A stretch of 64,000 bases of DNA, taken from contig NZ_CP125295.1 in assembly GCF_030412785.1 (NCBI RefSeq), forward strand, positions 5,952,001 through 6,016,000. Reading direction: 5' to 3'. Both the position numbers and the translations under genes were made by a program. The DNA comes from Paraburkholderia sabiae (GTDB lineage: Bacteria > Pseudomonadota > Gammaproteobacteria > Burkholderiales > Burkholderiaceae). How positions within the stretch are numbered: the first letter of the stretch is position 1; each line of letters begins with the position of its first letter. Below are positions 36,800 to 49,121 of this stretch, one piece after another. Below the pieces are notes generated by a model. That model was given only the letters and a program-made list of their open reading frames with translations. It ran no database searches and was not told where the DNA came from.

Positions 36800-36831
36800 A
36801 AATGCCGGCGTCCCAACGGACGCCGGCATTT
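36800..36831. terminator. Bidirectional terminator between osmC and rnpB
   Basis: Perfect 14-bp stem (AAATGCCGGCGTCC and complement) with a CAAC loop; A-rich before, T-rich after. Serves osmC (+) and rnpB (-). Confidence 0.92.
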
Positions 36832-36842
36832 GTCATTTAAGC

Positions 36843-37260
<418 letters not shown>

Positions 37261-38149
37261 CGGCGATTTTACCATCGGGCGCGACGCGGGACCGTCGGCC
37301 GCTGCGAAACACGGAACCGTCGTCGTAAAAGGATGCCGTCTCGTTGTCCGCCCACCAGCCTGGAATGCCGAGCACCGGGAGCGGCGCGAACATCTGGCTG
37401 CTGAAGGCGTCGCCGTCCAGCAATGCGCAGGCGACGGCATCATCCAGAAACGCGTCGCGTGCAGCGCGTGTCCACGTGAAATACGCCGACGGCACCGCGA
37501 CGATCCACGCATGCCCAGTGCATGCCTTGTAAGGCATGACGAGCTTTTCGAGCAGCGCGTGCCCGAAACAGCGCACTTCGCAGCGCGAGTCCCATGCAGG
37601 GCGTTGATCGATGAAAAGCGTCTTCCAGTCGAACGAGCGCAGCGCGGTGCTCAACGTCGGATCTGACGATGCAAACAGCACGGCGTTTTCATCGAACACC
37701 GTGAGTGCATCGCGGATGCCGCCACGCGTCGGACCGATGCCCAGCGCATCGACGGCCGCCGATCCGCGCGCGCTCAGCGCTGCCTTGATGCGCGGAAACT
37801 GGAACCACGTCAGCGCATTGAAGAAGTCATGGAGATTGTGGCGCGTCGGCACGCAGCCCGTTGCCGCGATATGCGCCTCGTAGGCGGTGCCGGGCGGCAA
37901 CGCATCCTGAGGGATGAACGCGAGCTTCTGTCCGCGTCCCGTCGTGATGAGAGCGGAAGCCGCGTCCGCATTCATCTCACGCAACTGTTCGAACGCGCCG
38001 ACCAGCGCGGCCTGTTGCCACCGCACGCCGAGAGCCGCGACCTGCGCAAACCACGGCCGCGACCAGTCGATATCCGCAAAGCCCGGCGCGGCGCGCTTCG
38101 GCGCACCGTCCAGTGAAACTGCACCACGCGACATACCGTCAGCCGGTTC

Positions 38150-39214
38150 TCAAACGAGCTTCCAGTCGATTGCCTCGCCACCGCGCAGCGGCACGACGGG
38201 CGTATCGCCCGCTTCAACTTCCGCGGGAAGCGTCCACTGTTCGCGACGCAGCGTCACTTTCTCTTCGCTACGCGGCAGACCGTAGAAGTCCGCACCGTAG
38301 AAGCTCGCGAAACCTTCGAGCTTGTCCAGCGCGCCCGCCGTATCGAACGCTTCTGCGTACAGTTCGAGCGCATGCAGCGCCGTGTAGCAGCCCGCGCAGC
38401 CGCATGCATGCTCCTTCAGACCCTTCGGATGCGGCGCGCTGTCCGTGCCGAGGAAGAAGCGCGGATTGCCCGACGTCGCCGCTTCGACGAGCGCCACGCG
38501 ATGCGTCTCGCGCTTCAGCACCGGCAGACAGTAGTAATGCGGACGAATGCCGCCCTGGAAAATCGCGTTGCGGTTGTACAGCAGATGATGCGCGGTGATC
38601 GTCGCGCCGAGCAGTTCGGGCGGCGCGCCCGCGTCGCGGACGTAATCGGCGGCATCTTTGGTCGTGATGTGCTCGAACACGACTTTCAGCGCCGGGAAAT
38701 CGCGGCGCAGCGGCGTCATTACGCGATCGATGAACACTTTCTCGCGATCGAACAGATCGATCGACGACTCCGTCACTTCGCCGTGGATCAGCAGCGGCAT
38801 CCCCACTTCCTGCATCGCTTCCAGCGTCTTCGCGCACTTGTGGATGTCGGTGACACCTGCGTCCGAGTTCGTCGTCGCACCTGCCGGGTAGAGCTTCACG
38901 CCATGCACGAAGCCGCTTTCGCGCGCGCGGCGGATTTCGTCGGGCGGTGTGTTGTCGGTGAGATACAACGTCATCAGCGGCTCGAACTTCACGCCCGCCG
39001 GAATCGCCGCGACGATCCGCTCGCGATAGGCGCGCGCCATTTCTGTCGTCGTGACGGGCGGCTTCAGGTTCGGCATGATGATCGCGCGGCCGAACTGGCG
39101 CGCGGTATGCGGCAGGACGGCCGCGAGCATCGCGCCGTCGCGGACGTGCAGGTGCCAGTCATCGGGACGGGCGAGCGTGAGGGTATCGACGGAAGCAGCG
39201 GTAGAAGCAGTCAT
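38150..39214 (-). CDS. pyrC: Dihydroorotase
   Basis: 354-residue zinc amidohydrolase of the class II (E. coli PyrC) type, closing carbamoyl-aspartate to dihydroorotate in pyrimidine synthesis. Metal-binding HLHVRDG (residues 21-27), the carboxylated Lys expected near [13 protein letters not shown], then HGE and EHITT. About 10 extra residues at the N terminus before the core. Confidence 0.95.
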   Translation of the reverse strand: MTASTAASVDTLTLARPDDWHLHVRDGAMLAAVLPHTARQFGRAIIMPNLKPPVTTTEMARAYRERIVAAIPAGVKFEPLMTLYLTDNTPPDEIRRARESGFVHGVKLYPAGATTNSDAGVTDIHKCAKTLEAMQEVGMPLLIHGEVTESSIDLFDREKVFIDRVMTPLRRDFPALKVVFEHITTKDAADYVRDAGAPPELLGATITAHHLLYNRNAIFQGGIRPHYYCLPVLKRETHRVALVEAATSGNPRFFLGTDSAPHPKGLKEHACGCAGCYTALHALELYAEAFDTAGALDKLEGFASFYGADFYGLPRSEEKVTLRREQWTLPAEVEAGDTPVVPLRGGEAIDWKLV

Positions 39215-39430
39215 GGCGGGAACTCACGAGGGGCGCAGACACGGCAAACCGCACGACGCACGACATAACTGACGAGGCTAATCCACAAATGCAGCCAAAA
39301 CACCCGTCAATTTTGCTTTTTGCCGTTTCTGGCTCGGTGATATGCTTGGAAAATCATCATTGTAACGGGTCGGCTCCGGCGTGCTGATGCCCCGCTGCAT
39401 ACCCCGTTCGAAAGGCTTGTCTTCCGCATC

Positions 39431-40336
39431 ATGTGCCAACTACTCGGAATGAATTGCGCCGCGCCGACGGACGTCACGTTCTCGTTCACCGGCTTCGCAG
39501 CACGCGGCGGCGTCACCGACCACCACTCCGACGGCTGGGGCATCGCCTTCTTCGAAGACAAGGCCTGTCGCCTGTTCATCGACCATCAGTCGTCGGCCAC
39601 CTCGCCGATCGCCGACATGGTCAAGAGCTACCCGATCAAGTCGAAGAACACGATTGCGCATATCCGTAAGGCGACGCAAGGGCATATCGTGCTCGAGAAC
39701 TGTCACCCGTTCATGCGCGAACTGTGGGGACGTCACTGGATCTTCGCGCACAACGGCGATCTGCAGAACTACAGCCCGGTGTTGTCGGGCGTGTATCAGC
39801 CCGTCGGCAGCACGGATAGCGAACTGGCGTTCTGCGCGCTGCTTCAAGGTCTGCGCAAGGCGTTTCCAGGCTCGCAGCCGCCGCTCGACGAACTGTTCGC
39901 CGCACTCGAAACGCTCACGAAGGAAATCACACAGTTCGGCGTGTTCAATTTTCTGATGTCGAACGGCCAGGCGCTGTTCGCACATTGCTCGACGCATCTG
40001 CATTACCTCGTGCGCAGTTGGCCTTTTTCGACCGCGCATCTCGTCGACGCGGACGTGTCGATCGACTTCGCGAAGTACACGACGCCCGAAGACCGCGTCG
40101 CCGTCATCGCCACGCAGCCGCTGACGGACAACGAAATCTGGACGGCCTTCGAGCCCGGCGACCTGCTGATGTTCCAGCATGGCGAAGTGATCGCGCGTGC
40201 CAATGTGCCTGTGCCGCCTGCCGTGCTGGAGAAGGCGCGCAATCCGGCTTGCGATCCCGGCGCATCGGCGAGCATGCTGCCCGCCGCTTCCGTGGCCGAT
40301 CTCGAATCGGACGACGCGGCGGCGTACGAATCCTGA
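39431..40336 (+). CDS. Class II glutamine amidotransferase (YafJ-like)
   Basis: 301-residue protein with an N-terminal nucleophile Cys2 (MCQLLGMN) and the class II amidotransferase fold: GGVTDHHSDGWGIAFF, HIRKATQG and FAHNGDL (oxyanion site). No synthase domain follows, so the acceptor of the ammonia is unknown. YafJ-type proteins include the EgtC/DUG3 group acting on gamma-glutamyl bonds; that assignment is only a possibility. Monocistronic. Confidence 0.88.
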   Translation: MCQLLGMNCAAPTDVTFSFTGFAARGGVTDHHSDGWGIAFFEDKACRLFIDHQSSATSPIADMVKSYPIKSKNTIAHIRKATQGHIVLENCHPFMRELWGRHWIFAHNGDLQNYSPVLSGVYQPVGSTDSELAFCALLQGLRKAFPGSQPPLDELFAALETLTKEITQFGVFNFLMSNGQALFAHCSTHLHYLVRSWPFSTAHLVDADVSIDFAKYTTPEDRVAVIATQPLTDNEIWTAFEPGDLLMFQHGEVIARANVPVPPAVLEKARNPACDPGASASMLPAASVADLESDDAAAYES

Positions 40337-40341
40337 TCGTT

Positions 40342-40791
40342 TTATCTGGCGGTGGCGTGTGTTCCGCACAGAAGCAACTGCAACGCTGGATGACAACGCC
40401 ATCCGTCCTCGCACGCGCCTTTCGCCTCGCTGCGTTCAGCGCAATGTGAACAGCTATCGCACAACTTCGAGCGACAGATTTCCAGACTCGCCGCCAGGAT
40501 GCGCGCGCTCAACGGATCTGCGTAGTCGACGGCATGAATATCGAGCAACAGACGCTCTAGCTGCGACTCTTGTCCCTTGAATTCGACATCTCGCATCAGA
40601 CGCTCTGCGATCCGGATCGCCTCAGTCTCCAGTACCCCTAACAATTCTTTGGATAACTGATTATTAAACGCATAACGTGAAACCCACAACCGCGCCGATT
40701 CCAGGAATTGCCCGGGCGTCAGCCACTGTCCTTCCAAGTGCATTGACATCAGCTCGTGAACGACGAGGTCGCTCAACAAAAACACTTTCAT
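40342..40791 (-). CDS. Hypothetical protein
   Basis: 149-residue ORF I do not recognise. It opens MKVFLLSDLVVHELMSMHLEGQ, is mostly helical and Leu/Glu-rich, and ends in a Cys-rich tail (CDSCSHCAERSEAKGAC and further Cys) that resembles translated repeat DNA rather than a conserved domain. ATG at 40791 has an AAGAGAG box before it. Base composition is lower in GC than the neighbours. Convergent with the amidotransferase gene, 5 bp between stops. Confidence 0.5.
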   Translation of the reverse strand: MKVFLLSDLVVHELMSMHLEGQWLTPGQFLESARLWVSRYAFNNQLSKELLGVLETEAIRIAERLMRDVEFKGQESQLERLLLDIHAVDYADPLSARILAASLEICRSKLCDSCSHCAERSEAKGACEDGWRCHPALQLLLCGTHATAR

Positions 40792-41045
40792 GACACTCTC
40801 TTGTCGATCGAAACGGATGACGGCAACGCAGTTCGCCCGCACTCATCGCATTTCGCCCGGCAAGCTTATGCTCGCGCGAGTATGGATCACATGAGACGAG
40901 TCCGATTAATCAACGCATTAATAGATAACATTCCTAACATTTCCTCGCTTAGTCTTATGTTGCGCAAGCGACGGCAAGACAACTCTGCGACAAATAAAAA
41001 AGCCGCTTCCGAAGAAGCGGCTTTTTCAACAACTGAAGCCTAATC
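40792..41045. other. Relatively AT-rich intergenic region
   Basis: 254 bp upstream of the hypothetical gene and downstream of gltL. It contains ATTAAT-CAACGC-ATTAAT (40905-40922), a possible regulator or promoter site, and the gltL terminator. No convincing ORF. Confidence 0.45.
40997..41026 (-). terminator. Terminator of gltIJKL
   Basis: Thirteen-bp stem AAAAAGCCGCTTC / GAAGCGGCTTTTT with a 4-nt loop, 20 bp past the gltL stop. Confidence 0.92.
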
Positions 41046-41771
41046 TCAGTGCAGGATCTTTGCGAGGAAGTCCTTCGCGCGATCCGACTTCGGATTCGCA
41101 AAGAAGTCTTCCTTGCGGTCGTCCTCGACGATCAAGCCCTTGTCCATGAAGATCACGCGATGCGCGACCTTCTTCGCGAAGCCCATTTCGTGCGTCACGC
41201 ACATCATGGTCATGCCTTCCTGCGCGAGTTCGACCATCACGTCGAGCACTTCGTTGATCATCTCGGGGTCGAGCGCCGACGTCGGCTCGTCGAATAGCAT
41301 CGCGACGGGATCCATCGACAGCGCGCGCGCAATCGCCACGCGCTGCTGCTGACCGCCCGACAGCTGGCCCGGATACTTGTCGGCATGCGCGCGCAGGCCG
41401 ACGCGATCGAGCAGCTTCAGGCCCTTCGCGGTCGCTTCGTCCTTCGAACGGCCGAGCACCTTGATCTGCGCGAGCGTCAGGTTTTCGGTGATCGACAGAT
41501 GCGGGAACAGTTCGAAGTGCTGGAACACCATGCCGACCTTCGCACGCAGCTTCGACAGGTTCGTCTTCTTGTCGGTCAGCGACTGGCCGTTGATGACGAT
41601 GTCACCCTTCTGGAACGGCTCGAGGCCGTTCACGGTCTTGATGAGCGTCGATTTGCCCGAACCCGACGGGCCGCACACGACGACCACTTCGCCCTTTTTG
41701 ATTTCCGTCGTGCAGTCGGTCAGCACTTGAAACTGGCCGTACCACTTCGACACATTCTTGATAGAGATCAT
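41046..41771 (-). CDS. gltL: Glutamate/aspartate ABC transporter, ATPase
   Basis: 241-residue ABC ATPase: Walker [10 protein letters not shown] (about residues 33-41), signature LSGGQQQRV, Walker [14 protein letters not shown]. The polar amino-acid uptake family fit and the gltIJK neighbours define the role. ATG at 41771 (MISIKNVS) overlaps the gltK stop by 4 bp; a longer frame would overlap gltK heavily. Confidence 0.94.
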   Translation of the reverse strand: MISIKNVSKWYGQFQVLTDCTTEIKKGEVVVVCGPSGSGKSTLIKTVNGLEPFQKGDIVINGQSLTDKKTNLSKLRAKVGMVFQHFELFPHLSITENLTLAQIKVLGRSKDEATAKGLKLLDRVGLRAHADKYPGQLSGGQQQRVAIARALSMDPVAMLFDEPTSALDPEMINEVLDVMVELAQEGMTMMCVTHEMGFAKKVAHRVIFMDKGLIVEDDRKEDFFANPKSDRAKDFLAKILH

Positions 41772-42448
41772 CTTGCGACCTTTTTCTGAAGACTTTTGAC
41801 GAGGCCCGACGCGACCACGCAGATCACGAAGTAACACGCACCGGCGAACAGTACCATTTCGACGTTCGTACCGTCACGGTCGCCAATATTCGTGGCCGTG
41901 CGGAAGAAGTCGGCGAGACTGATCACGTAGACGAGCGACGTATCCTGAAACAGCACGATGGCCTGCGTGAGCAGCAGCGGCACCATCGCGCGGAACGCCT
42001 GCGGCAGCACCACGAGGCGCATCGCCTGCGAATAGTTCATGCCGAGCGCGAACGACGCATTGACCTGCCCGCGCGGTACCGCCTGAATGCCGGCACGGAT
42101 GATTTCCGAGTAATACGCGGCTTCGAACAGCGAGAACGCGACCATCGCCGAAGCGAGGCGGATGTCGATGTCCGCGGAAAGGCCCAACACGTTCTGAAGC
42201 ACCTGCGGCACGATCAGGAAGAACCACAGCAGAACCATCACCAGCGGGATCGAGCGGAAGAGCGTCACGTACAGCTTCGCGAACCACTCCAGCGGCTTGA
42301 CGCCCGACAGGCGCAAGAGCGCGAGCACCGTGCCCCACACGATACCGATCACGATCGCGAGCAGCGTGATCTTGAACGTGACGATGGCGCCCGTCCACAG
42401 CGTCGGCAGTGCGCCCGGAATACCGCTCCAGTCGAAATGATGCATCAC
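41768..42448 (-). CDS. gltK: Glutamate/aspartate ABC transporter, permease GltK
   Basis: 226-residue permease of the His/Glu/Gln/Arg/opine family with about five helices and the coupling EAA-like loop [19 protein letters not shown]. Overlaps both neighbours by 4 bp, so the block is tightly coupled. Confidence 0.93.
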   Translation of the reverse strand: MMHHFDWSGIPGALPTLWTGAIVTFKITLLAIVIGIVWGTVLALLRLSGVKPLEWFAKLYVTLFRSIPLVMVLLWFFLIVPQVLQNVLGLSADIDIRLASAMVAFSLFEAAYYSEIIRAGIQAVPRGQVNASFALGMNYSQAMRLVVLPQAFRAMVPLLLTQAIVLFQDTSLVYVISLADFFRTATNIGDRDGTNVEMVLFAGACYFVICVVASGLVKSLQKKVAR

Positions 42449-43185
42449 TTGCCTCCGATATAGCCAGGCAGCCGGCTCTTGGCTTCGACGATGCGCATCA
42501 GCGTCATCACGATCAGGTTGATGAGCAGATACGCGACCGTGACAGCGATGAACGACTCATACGTCTGCGCCGTGTAGTCGACGAGCTGACGCGCCTGCGC
42601 CGACAGATCGAGCAGACCGATGGTCGACGCGACGGCGGAGTTCTTGAAGATGTTCAGGAACTCGGACGTGAGCGGCGGCACGATGATCCGGTACGCAACG
42701 GGCAGCAGCACGTAGCGATACGTCTGCCATTGCGTCAAGCCGAGCGCGAGACCCGCGCCGCGCTGGCCGCGCGGCAGTGCGTTGATGCCCGAGCGCACCT
42801 GCTCGCACACCCGTGCGGCCGTGAACAGCCCGAGACAGATGATCGACGACGAGAAGAACTGCGCGCCGGGCGGCAGTTGCTTGAACCACGTACCGATCGA
42901 AACGGGCAGCAGTTCCGGTATCACCAGATACCAGACGAAGAACTGAACGATCAGCGGAATGTTACGGAAGATGGCGACGTAGACGGTGCCGATCGCCGCG
43001 AGCTTCTTGTTCGGGACCGTGCGCAGCACGCCGAACAGCGAACCCACGATCAGCGCGATCACCCACGCGGACAGCGAAACGGTGACCGTCACCCAGAGGC
43101 CGGACAGGAGCCAGCCGAGATAGGTGGTCGGCTCGCCGGTGGAAACCGGACTTAGCAGAATGCCCCAGTTCCAGTGGTATGACAT
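42445..43185 (-). CDS. gltJ: Glutamate/aspartate ABC transporter, permease GltJ
   Basis: 246-residue permease with about five helices and the EAA-like loop [21 protein letters not shown] (shown broken as [10 protein letters not shown] / RGAGLALGL). It follows gltI by 89 bp, a normal gap before the permeases in this family. Pairs with GltK in the membrane. Confidence 0.92.
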   Translation of the reverse strand: MSYHWNWGILLSPVSTGEPTTYLGWLLSGLWVTVTVSLSAWVIALIVGSLFGVLRTVPNKKLAAIGTVYVAIFRNIPLIVQFFVWYLVIPELLPVSIGTWFKQLPPGAQFFSSSIICLGLFTAARVCEQVRSGINALPRGQRGAGLALGLTQWQTYRYVLLPVAYRIIVPPLTSEFLNIFKNSAVASTIGLLDLSAQARQLVDYTAQTYESFIAVTVAYLLINLIVMTLMRIVEAKSRLPGYIGGK

Positions 43186-43274
43186 GACGAAGACTCCAAC
43201 AAAAAGAAACGGAAGAAGCGCCTGCCCCTTCCGTTCCGTTCAACACGTTGACTGACTAACGGGTTGCTCGAGGT

Positions 43275-44168
43275 TTAGTCGATTGCCTTGTCGTTCGGTG
43301 CCTTGTACAGCGCCTTCATGTCGTCGCTTTCCGGGAAGGCCAGGTTCAGGCCCTTCGGCGGGATCGGCGATTCGAACCACTTCTTGTAGATCGTCGCTGC
43401 TTCGCCCGACGTTTCGACCTTCGCGATCGCGTCGTCGACGACCTTCTTGAATTCCGGATCGTTCTTGCGCAGCATGCAGCCGTACGCTTCATGCGATTGC
43501 GGCGCGCCGACGATCACGAAATCGCCCGGATTGTTCGACTTCGCGCGCTCGCCTGCGAGCAGTGCGTCGTCCATCATGAACGCAGCGGCACGACCCGTCG
43601 ACAGCGTCAGGAACGATTCCCCGTGATCCTTCGCGCTGATGATGTTCATGCCCATGTTCTTGTCCTGATTCATCTTGCGAAGCAGGCGCTCCGACGTCGT
43701 GCCCGCCGTCGTGACGACCGTCTTGCCCTTCAGGTCAGCCCAGTCCTTCACGCCCGAATCCTTCTTCGTCATCAGACGCGTGCCAATCACGAAAATCGTG
43801 TTCGAGAATGCGACCTGCTGCTGACGCTCGGCGTTGTTGGTGGTCGAGCCGCATTCGAGGTCGACGGTGCCGTTCTGCACCAGCGGAATACGGTTTTGCG
43901 ACGTGACAGGCGTCAGCTTGACCTTCAGGTTCGGCATGTTCAGCTTCTGCTTGACGGCATCCACGACCTTGAGCGCGAATTCCTGCGAGTAGCCGATGAC
44001 GTTCTGCTTGTCGTCGTAGTACGAGAAGGGAATCGACGATTCGCGGTGGCCCAGCGAAATGACACCCGTATCCTTGATCTTCTTGAGCGTGCCGGCGTCC
44101 TGCGCTTGCGCGCCTACGGTGAACAAACCCAGAGTCGCGAGAAGCAGCGCAGCTTTTTTAACCTTCAT
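43275..44168 (-). CDS. gltI: Glutamate/aspartate-binding periplasmic protein
   Basis: 297-residue periplasmic binding protein with a signal peptide (residues 1-22, ending GAQA). Family blocks GVISLGHRESSIPFSYYDD, VDLECGSTTNNAERQ and MTKKDSGVKDWADLKGKTV are typical of GltI. ATG at 44168 has an AAGGAGAT box 7 bp ahead. First gene of gltIJKL, placed next to gdhA, linking glutamate uptake to its oxidation. Confidence 0.94.
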   Translation of the reverse strand: MKVKKAALLLATLGLFTVGAQAQDAGTLKKIKDTGVISLGHRESSIPFSYYDDKQNVIGYSQEFALKVVDAVKQKLNMPNLKVKLTPVTSQNRIPLVQNGTVDLECGSTTNNAERQQQVAFSNTIFVIGTRLMTKKDSGVKDWADLKGKTVVTTAGTTSERLLRKMNQDKNMGMNIISAKDHGESFLTLSTGRAAAFMMDDALLAGERAKSNNPGDFVIVGAPQSHEAYGCMLRKNDPEFKKVVDDAIAKVETSGEAATIYKKWFESPIPPKGLNLAFPESDDMKALYKAPNDKAID

Positions 44169-44226
44169 TTGTGATCTCCTTGGCAAGAACCGGCGCCAGT
44201 GTATCTCAGTAATTATTCTGAAAGTA

Positions 44227-44241
44227 TGGTTGTTAACCATG
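44227..44241. promoter_or_regulatory. Palindrome upstream of gltI
   Basis: ATGGTT-GTT-AACCAT, perfect 6-bp arms with a 3-bp spacer, 59-73 bp before the gltI ATG. A candidate operator in the promoter zone; no regulator is assigned. Confidence 0.4.
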
Positions 44242-44393
44242 TTCCGCGCGCAGTGTTGCATAAAGCCACCAATTTGCGCGACGGCGGCGCCGGTATTGGC
44301 TTACAGCCCCTTTACCGGTCGATGCAAACCTCATGGTTCGCGTCGTTTTTGCCGGTTTTGGCAACCGGTCCGGGTGACTTCAACTACACAAAA

Positions 44394-44421
44394 GCGGACG
44401 GCACCCGAAAGTGCCGTCCGC
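44394..44421 (-). terminator. Terminator of gdhA
   Basis: Eleven-bp stem GCGGACGGCAC / GTGCCGTCCGC with TTTTG following on the minus strand, 115 bp past the gdhA stop. Confidence 0.8.
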
Positions 44422-44535
44422 CGGTATTCTGCGCGACTTCGTGAAATCGCGCTGGAAAAGCAGTATTGCGTGGCGCCGCGTCGATGACGGGCGCCGTGAT
44501 TGCCGTGTAGCTGATATACACGGCCGCGCCCGATA

Positions 44536-45828
44536 TCAGGGATACAGGCCGCGCAGTTCGCGCGCCTGAAGGATGCGTTTGCAAGCGACGATGAACGCTG
44601 CCGTACGCACCGACACCTTCTGCTCGCTCGCCACCTGCCACACGGCTGCAAACGCTTCGCGCATCACGCGTTCGAGGCGCTCGTTGATCTCCTCTTCCGT
44701 CCAGAAGAAGCTCGAGAAGTCCTGCACCCACTCGAAGTACGACACCGTCACGCCACCCGCGTTGGCAACGACGTCCGGGATCACGAGGATGCCCTTGTCG
44801 TGCAGGATGTCGTCGGCGGCCGTCGTGGTCGGGCCGTTTGCGCCTTCGACGATGATCTTCGTGCGGATCTTGCCCGCGTTCTTCTCGGTGATCTGGTTTT
44901 CGAGCGCGGCAGGAATCAGGATGTCCGATTCGACCGTCCAGAAGTCTTCGTTCGCGATCGTGTCTGCTTCCGCGTAGCCGCCGACGCCGCCATGCTTCGC
45001 GACGTGCTCGAGCAGCGCAACTGCGTCGATGCCCGATGCCTTGTACAGCGTGCCCGTGTGATCCTGCACGGCGACGACCTTCGCGCCCGCTTCCTGATAC
45101 AGACGCGCCGCGATGCCGCCGACGTTGCCGAAGCCCTGCACGGCGATACGCGCGCCTTCGATGTCCATGCCTATACGACGCGCCGCTTCGCAGCCGACGA
45201 CGAACACGCCGCGGCCCGTTGCTTCACGACGGCCGAGCGAGCCGCCCAGCGTGATCGGCTTGCCCGTCACGACGCCCGTAGCCGTTTGGCCCTGGTTCAT
45301 CGAGTACGTGTCCATCATCCACGCCATGATCTGCTCGTTCGTGTTCACGTCCGGCGCGGGGATGTCTGTGTTCGGTCCGATGATGATGCCGATTTCGCTC
45401 GTGTAGCGGCGCGTCACGCGCTCGAGTTCGCCACGCGACAGCGTGCGCGGATCGACGCGGATACCGCCCTTCGCACCGCCGTACGGCACGTTCACAGCCG
45501 CATTCTTGACCGACATCCACGCCGACAGCGCCATCACTTCAGACAGCGTCACGTCCTGGTGATAACGCACGCCGCCCTTGCCCGGACCGCGCGACACGTT
45601 GTGCTGCACGCGATAGCCTTCGAAGTGAGCCACCGTGCCGTTATCGAGTTCGATGGGCACATCGACGATGAGAATGCGCTTCGGGCGCTTCAGGGTTTCG
45701 AGCCAGCGCGACAGCGAGCCGAGGTACGGCGCGACGCGATCGACCTGACGGAGATAGTTGCCCCACGGACCGAGATCGTCGGCATGAAGGTAGGACGGGA
45801 TGGACTGCAGATTTGCCGCGGTAGACAT
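44536..45828 (-). CDS. gdhA: Glutamate dehydrogenase (Glu/Leu/Phe/Val family)
   Basis: 430-residue enzyme interconverting glutamate and 2-oxoglutarate plus ammonia. Catalytic Lys in [16 protein letters not shown], Rossmann domain from about residue 210 with [15 protein letters not shown], and [10 protein letters not shown]. Whether it uses NAD or NADP is not decided by sequence alone. The ATG overlaps an AACGC-TGGA-GCGTT hairpin that includes the ribosome-binding site. A LysR-type regulator gene lies 163 bp upstream on the same strand. Confidence 0.93.
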   Translation of the reverse strand: MSTAANLQSIPSYLHADDLGPWGNYLRQVDRVAPYLGSLSRWLETLKRPKRILIVDVPIELDNGTVAHFEGYRVQHNVSRGPGKGGVRYHQDVTLSEVMALSAWMSVKNAAVNVPYGGAKGGIRVDPRTLSRGELERVTRRYTSEIGIIIGPNTDIPAPDVNTNEQIMAWMMDTYSMNQGQTATGVVTGKPITLGGSLGRREATGRGVFVVGCEAARRIGMDIEGARIAVQGFGNVGGIAARLYQEAGAKVVAVQDHTGTLYKASGIDAVALLEHVAKHGGVGGYAEADTIANEDFWTVESDILIPAALENQITEKNAGKIRTKIIVEGANGPTTTAADDILHDKGILVIPDVVANAGGVTVSYFEWVQDFSSFFWTEEEINERLERVMREAFAAVWQVASEQKVSVRTAAFIVACKRILQARELRGLYP

Positions 45829-45991
45829 GAACGCTCCAGCGTTTTATCGGGTGACGTCATTGTCGAAAAAAAGCGCCGAAAGGGTCCAATGCCGTTTGGT
45901 CATCCGATTATGTTTTTCTTGCATAACGCTGCAGAAAGCGCAAATGGCTGTCGCCTGGCCGTTATTTGCGGGCGAGGCAATGCACTGTTGC

Positions 45992-46948
45992 CTACTTCGA
46001 CGCTTGCGCCAGCTCCGCGCTCACGACATCCCACAGCGCGCGCACGAGTTGCTGGCGCGCGTCGTCGGCTTGCACGGCGAGCTTGTCGCGATAGAGGCGA
46101 ATCTCCATCGTCAGCGTGAGCTGGCCTTGCGCAACACCGCGCGTCGCGCGGTCGAGGCGAATCAGCTTGCCCTCGGCGACGGCGTCTTCGACGGCACTGT
46201 GCGGCAGGAACGCGACGCCGTGTCCGGCGAGCGCCATCGCCTTCAGCCCTTCGGCCATGTCCGTTTCATACACGCGATCGAGATACAGCCGCCCCGGCGC
46301 CGTCGCAAAGATCACCTCCGTCATGCGGCCCAGATAGGCGTTCGGTGTGTAGGACAGATACGGCGTCGGCGCATCCGGTGTGCCGGGCAGCGTGTAGCGC
46401 GCGCGGCCGCCCTTGCCCGGCGCGGAGAACGGGCTGATCGCTTCGATGCCGAGGGTCAGCATGTCGTACCGCGCGGGATCGAGCGCGACGGGATGGCTCG
46501 GATGGTGATAGCCCATCACCAGATCGCAGCCGCCTTCGACCAGCGACAGCACGGCGTCGTGCACGTTCAACGCGCGCAGCCGCGTATGGATCGAGCCGAG
46601 TTGCGCTTCGATGCTTTGCAGCCAGCGCGGAAAATACGTGAGCGATAGCGTGTGCGGCACCGCGAATTCGATCGTCGCGGCGGGCGTTGCCGTATGGCCG
46701 CGCAGCAGCGTGCGCGCTTCGTGGAACTGCGAGAGCATCGCAAGCGCCTGCTCGTAGAAGACCTGGCCCGCTGCCGTGAGGCGCGTCGGGTAAACCGAAC
46801 GGTCGATCAGTTCGGTGCCGAGCCACGCTTCGAGCGCCTGGATGCGGCGCGAGAAAGCGGGCTGCGTCACGTGCCGCAATTCTGCCGAACGGCTGAAACT
46901 GCGCGTTTCCGCCAGCGACACGAAATCTTCGAGCCATTTCAGTTCCAT
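45992..46948 (-). CDS. LysR-type regulator, HypT-like
   Basis: 318-residue LysR regulator. The N-terminal wHTH (residues 1-60: MELKWLEDFVSLAETRSFSR, RHVTQPAFSRRIQALEAWLG) is very close in style to HypT/QseD (YjiE) of enterobacteria, a hypochlorite-responsive regulator; an effector domain follows (about residues 90-300). Whether it senses oxidants or controls gdhA is inference. It is on the same strand as and upstream of gdhA and divergent from purB. Confidence 0.85.
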   Translation of the reverse strand: MELKWLEDFVSLAETRSFSRSAELRHVTQPAFSRRIQALEAWLGTELIDRSVYPTRLTAAGQVFYEQALAMLSQFHEARTLLRGHTATPAATIEFAVPHTLSLTYFPRWLQSIEAQLGSIHTRLRALNVHDAVLSLVEGGCDLVMGYHHPSHPVALDPARYDMLTLGIEAISPFSAPGKGGRARYTLPGTPDAPTPYLSYTPNAYLGRMTEVIFATAPGRLYLDRVYETDMAEGLKAMALAGHGVAFLPHSAVEDAVAEGKLIRLDRATRGVAQGQLTLTMEIRLYRDKLAVQADDARQQLVRALWDVVSAELAQASK

Positions 46949-47056
46949 ACGGACCTAGCGCTCCACCAGTATCGGAAAGCCTGCATTCTAGCGGCGCCGC
47001 GGATGGGCGAGCGCATCGATGCGGGGGCACGCGCCGGAGCCTATCTCCTAAAGTGG

Positions 47057-48490
<1,434 letters not shown>

Positions 48491-48520
48491 CTCTTTTTTG
48501 TCTGCGACGGCTTTTTGTCG

Positions 48521-49049
48521 CTGGCATCCGCGTTTTCGTATCCGTGCTTCACGCGTCGCCCCTGTGCGGGGCGGCACCTACTTTTCTTTGCAGCGGCAAA
48601 GAAAAGTAGGCAAAAGAAAGCCGCTTTTGAACCTCCAGTGCCTGCCAGGATAGCGCCGCGCCCTGCCGCAGTTGAGCCGTCGCGCAGCGACTTCCGCACT
48701 CTGTAGAAAGCCCGCAGTCAACCGCGCACGGCGCGAAAACCCACACACAATCCGGAACACATACCACCACAATCAGACCGACGGCAAACACACGAAAACA
48801 AGCCGACCGAATGTGCCCCGGGCGGATGTCATCTTTCGCGCCGCGCGCGCCTGACTGCGGGCTTCCTACGGAGTGTTTGCGTCGCTGCGCGACAGCTCAG
48901 AGACGGTGTGTCGTGGCGTTATCCTGGCCGGCACCGGAGGTTTGAAGCGGCTTTCTTTTGCCTACTTTTCTTTGCCGCTGCAAAGAAAAGTAGGTGCCGC
49001 CCCGCACAGGGGCAACGCTAGCGAACCAGAGACAAAACGCGGATGCCAG
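48521..49049. repeat. 529-bp fold-back repeat element, copy B (intact)
   Basis: Same element as copy A, uninterrupted and in the opposite orientation. It begins CTGGCATCCGCG and ends with its complement. The two arms (about 48521-48735 and 48840-49049) share a 69-bp perfect inverted block covering the GCCCC-TGTGC-GGGGC hairpin and the 34-bp hairpin (48577-48610 and 48961-48994). The centre is unique, about 105 bp. It lies between convergent purB and gntK. No plausible gene inside; a large transcript hairpin would form if read through. Confidence 0.88.
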
Positions 49050-49121
49050 CGAAAGCCCAAAAAACCAAAAAAAGCAAAAAACCACAATCGCGACTAGCGT
49101 CGCAAACAAAAAAACCAACCC

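Larger units (their letters stand above)
44169..44535. other. Intergenic region between gdhA and gltI (367 bp)
   Basis: Holds the gltI promoter region, an ATGGTT-GTT-AACCAT palindrome (44227-44241) and the gdhA terminator (44394-44421). No ORF seen. Confidence 0.5.

Noticed and set aside
44176..44195. Sigma54-like TGGC...TTGC pair before gltI on the minus strand
   Set aside because: Spacing is one base too long and it is too close to the start codon.
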